Shown: positions 7,032-8,529 of the stretch, piece after piece
Position numbering within the stretch: the first letter of the stretch is position 1
Layout of the letters: each line of letters starts with the position of its first letter
Source: Balneolales bacterium
GTDB lineage: Bacteria > Bacteroidota > Rhodothermia > Balneolales > HLUCCA01
Length of the DNA: 8,529 bases
NCBI GenBank assembly: GCA_022565415.1
Contig: JAIUMT010000125.1
Span: 1-8,529, forward strand
Direction of reading: 5' to 3'
The notes under the pieces: model-generated
The model's database searches: none
What the model saw: the letters and a program-made list of their open reading frames with translations, nothing else
Told to the model about the DNA's origin: nothing
Made by a program: the position numbers and the translations under genes

Positions 7032-8099
7032 TCAGGATGCCTCTTGAGTCTGACTATTTTGCTCTTCTCTTTCTCGCTGTTCTCTTAATCGATGTTGTTC
7101 GCTTATCCAGGCTGACCAGCGCCTGCTTTCACGTAGGTGATCTTGGAAATCGGTTGTGAAAGTATGATAACCAGTTCCAGGCGCTGCGACCATAAAAAGG
7201 TAGTCGTGGTTTTCTGGAAAAAGAGCGGCTTGAATTGATGTAATCCTTGGATTGTTTATTGGCCCTGGCGGTAGTCCACGGAAGGTGTATGTGTTATAGG
7301 GATGTACAACTCGATAGTCTGAGTTAAAGAGTCTCCTCCTCTCCCCAATGGCATAAACAACAGTCGGATCTGCCTGTAAACGCATTCTGCGGTTTAATCT
7401 ATTCCAATACAACCCGCTAACTTTAGCTTTTTCGTCGACGTGCCTTACCTCCCATTCAATAATGGATGCAAGGGTAGTAATCTCGTCAATTGTCATACTT
7501 AGCTCAGAAGCCCGGTCCATATATGGGTTTGTAACGGCAACGTCGAATTCACGCATCATTCGACGAACAAACTGTTCAGGTGTAGTTGTCCAGTACATTT
7601 CATACGAATTAGGCAACATCCGACCAATTAAGTGATGTTCTTCAATGCCCAAATCGGCGAGCAAGACCGAGTCTTTCATAGATTCAATCAATTCGTCGCT
7701 GGTAAATAAAAACTGATTTGCTACCCTCAGTGCGAATCGGTCGAACTCCATTCCGCCGCCTATGCGTACCATGAACGGGTCTTGTTCACCCCTGCTTAGC
7801 CTGGATAGAAATTGGTTATACGATGAATGTGGACCCAACTCGTAACGCCCTGGACGAAATGAAGACCATCCTTTGATTCCGGCCACCCACATCAATTCAT
7901 CCGAATCAAACTCAATTTCGTACTCGGATAGAATGGGGATAAGGTCATCTAAACTCCCTCCTTCGGACAAGAAGAGAATCTCGTTGTTTGATTTTATAGC
8001 AAAAGGTGATTCCAACCTGTTATAACGGTCTAAAAAAACCATCATAAAAGCCAAAATAAATACAGAAAAGGCAATAATGTAATTGGAAGCGTTGTTCAT
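7032..8099 (-). CDS. mltG: Endolytic murein transglycosylase MltG (YceG family)
   Basis: Inner-membrane enzyme that cuts nascent glycan strands next to the peptidoglycan synthases and sets strand length. The 355-residue form starting at 8099 is preferred: it opens with MNNASNYIIAF and one membrane anchor (about 5-23), and lies 19 bases after the upstream stop. A start at 8162 would add 21 residues and overlap the upstream gene by 44 bases. Residues 46-106 form the LysM-like part (EGGSLDDLIPIL, then FRPGRYELG). The YceG domain follows with ASIIEWE, whose first Glu (residue 215) aligns with catalytic E218 of E. coli MltG, then LQADPTVVYA (241-250), YNTYTFRGLPPGPINNPRI (268 on) and a GYHTF near the end. 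The usual LEG..FPDTY is LIGRMLPNSY here, close to the PNTYE.YW form I recall from Bacteroidota. The C-terminal tail is highly charged. It converges on the TPR/PBP-fold gene with an 11-base gap. Confidence 0.95.
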   Translation of the reverse strand: MNNASNYIIAFSVFILAFMMVFLDRYNRLESPFAIKSNNEILFLSEGGSLDDLIPILSEYEIEFDSDELMWVAGIKGWSSFRPGRYELGPHSSYNQFLSRLSRGEQDPFMVRIGGGMEFDRFALRVANQFLFTSDELIESMKDSVLLADLGIEEHHLIGRMLPNSYEMYWTTTPEQFVRRMMREFDVAVTNPYMDRASELSMTIDEITTLASIIEWEVRHVDEKAKVSGLYWNRLNRRMRLQADPTVVYAIGERRRLFNSDYRVVHPYNTYTFRGLPPGPINNPRITSIQAALFPENHDYLFMVAAPGTGYHTFTTDFQDHLRESRRWSAWISEQHRLREQREREEQNSQTQEAS

Positions 8100-8118
8100 A
8101 GAGTCTTTGTCGGTCGAT

Positions 8119-8529
8119 TTAAAACTGTTTACTTTCAAGAACAGACCACGTGATGTTACCATTCTCTACTGTGAAGCTCAGTAACATTGCACCGGTAATA
8201 TGTCCGTCTTCGAAAGATGCAAAAGCCCACTGACCTGGCAAAATTGTGATATCGTCTGGGCTAAAAATCCGCATTGATCCACCCAGAACACCATCAATGA
8301 TGATTATTTCAGGTTTGGACATTAGATCGTCTTTAAGTTCCTGGATTGGATCATGAAGTCCGGCGGCTTGCAGCTCGCGAATTTCCCATCTTGCCAGCAT
8401 GATGTCGTTATCAGATTGTCCGTTAGCAGTTTGAGTACTCGCATCACTTTGAGTGCGCGTCGCATCAAGTATTCGTTCGGCATCGGTTAAGACCGAATCA
8501 ATTTGAATTAGTTGTTCATTTTGAGCTTC
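8119..8529 (-). CDS. Unrecognised protein upstream of mltG, C-terminal part (5' end outside window)
   Basis: The minus-strand frame has no stop between its TAA at 8119-8121 and the right edge, so the ATG at 8400 need not be the start and 136 residues of a longer protein are seen. I do not recognise the family. The visible N-terminal part is polar and helix-like (EQLIQIDSVLTDAERILD), followed by a Ser/Thr/Gln/Asp-rich stretch that looks like a flexible linker, a second helical part (MLARWEIRELQAAG and on) and a C-terminal region of alternating strands (EIIIIDGVLGGSMRIF, then GQWAFASFEDGHITGAMLL, then GNITWSVLES). There is no cysteine or membrane segment in the visible part. It is co-directional with mltG and 19 bases upstream, so co-transcription is likely. 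It is not dapF, which I recall as a frequent upstream neighbour of mltG in related bacteria. The promoter of the pair lies outside the window. Confidence 0.75.
   Translation of the reverse strand, partial: EAQNEQLIQIDSVLTDAERILDATRTQSDASTQTANGQSDNDIMLARWEIRELQAAGLHDPIQELKDDLMSKPEIIIIDGVLGGSMRIFSPDDITILPGQWAFASFEDGHITGAMLLSFTVENGNITWSVLESKQF

Noticed and set aside
7018..7050. Bidirectional terminator between the convergent TPR/PBP-fold gene and mltG
   Set aside because: Only an imperfect 6-bp stem (CTCAGG with CTTGAG, 7031-7048) is present, inside the mltG coding end and without a T-run; not enough to call.
1..8529. Mobile element, CRISPR, phage or defence system
   Set aside because: No transposase, integrase, direct-repeat array, toxin or defence domain was found; the genes are core metabolic and envelope genes with even composition.

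Overview
The window reads as an ordinary chromosomal stretch of housekeeping genes from a bacterium of the Bacteroidota/Balneolota/Rhodothermota (FCB) group. The clues are start codons preceded by AT-rich sequence without Shine-Dalgarno motifs, a TAnnTTTG-type -7 promoter element in front of efp, an MltG with the PNSYE.YW variant I associate with this group, and moderately AT-rich DNA. Placement in Balneolota or Rhodothermota specifically is inference from overall feel, not from a marker gene.

Layout, left to right. (1) Positions 1-606 hold the C-terminal part of a sodium:neurotransmitter-symporter (SNF/LeuT-fold) family transporter whose start lies outside the window. (2) The 110-base gap that follows has a stem-loop that may end the transporter transcript and a good FCB-type promoter candidate. 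(3) From 717 to 5102 runs a tight plus-strand cluster: efp (elongation factor P), accB (biotin carboxyl carrier), accC (biotin carboxylase), gcvH (glycine-cleavage H protein, overlapping the accC stop by one base) and guaA (GMP synthase). Gaps are 14, 5, -1 and 24 bases, so one transcript is likely. (4) Next, still on plus, is a secreted, cysteine-free protein with N-terminal TPR-like helices and a C-terminal type I periplasmic-binding-protein fold. (5) It converges, with an 11-base gap, on a minus-strand pair: mltG (membrane-anchored endolytic murein transglycosylase) and, upstream of it, an unrecognised protein whose reading frame stays open to the right edge.

The genes work together as follows. 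AccB and AccC form the first half-reaction of acetyl-CoA carboxylase, and the carboxyltransferase subunits are not here. GcvH needs a lipoyl arm derived from octanoyl-ACP, a product of the fatty-acid pathway that ACC feeds. Glycine cleavage also supplies one-carbon units for purines, upstream of GuaA. EF-P, AccB and GcvH each carry the lysine that is the usual site of an essential post-translational modification. On the right, the TPR + PBP-fold protein has the same two-part architecture as LpoA, the activator of PBP1A in gammaproteobacteria, and it sits beside mltG. This makes a cell-wall role worth testing, although it lacks the LpoA lipobox.

No RNA genes, CRISPR arrays, mobile elements, phage genes or defence genes are visible. 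Most of the window is well-known core biology; the TPR/PBP-fold protein and the unnamed gene upstream of mltG are the only places where something undescribed might sit.
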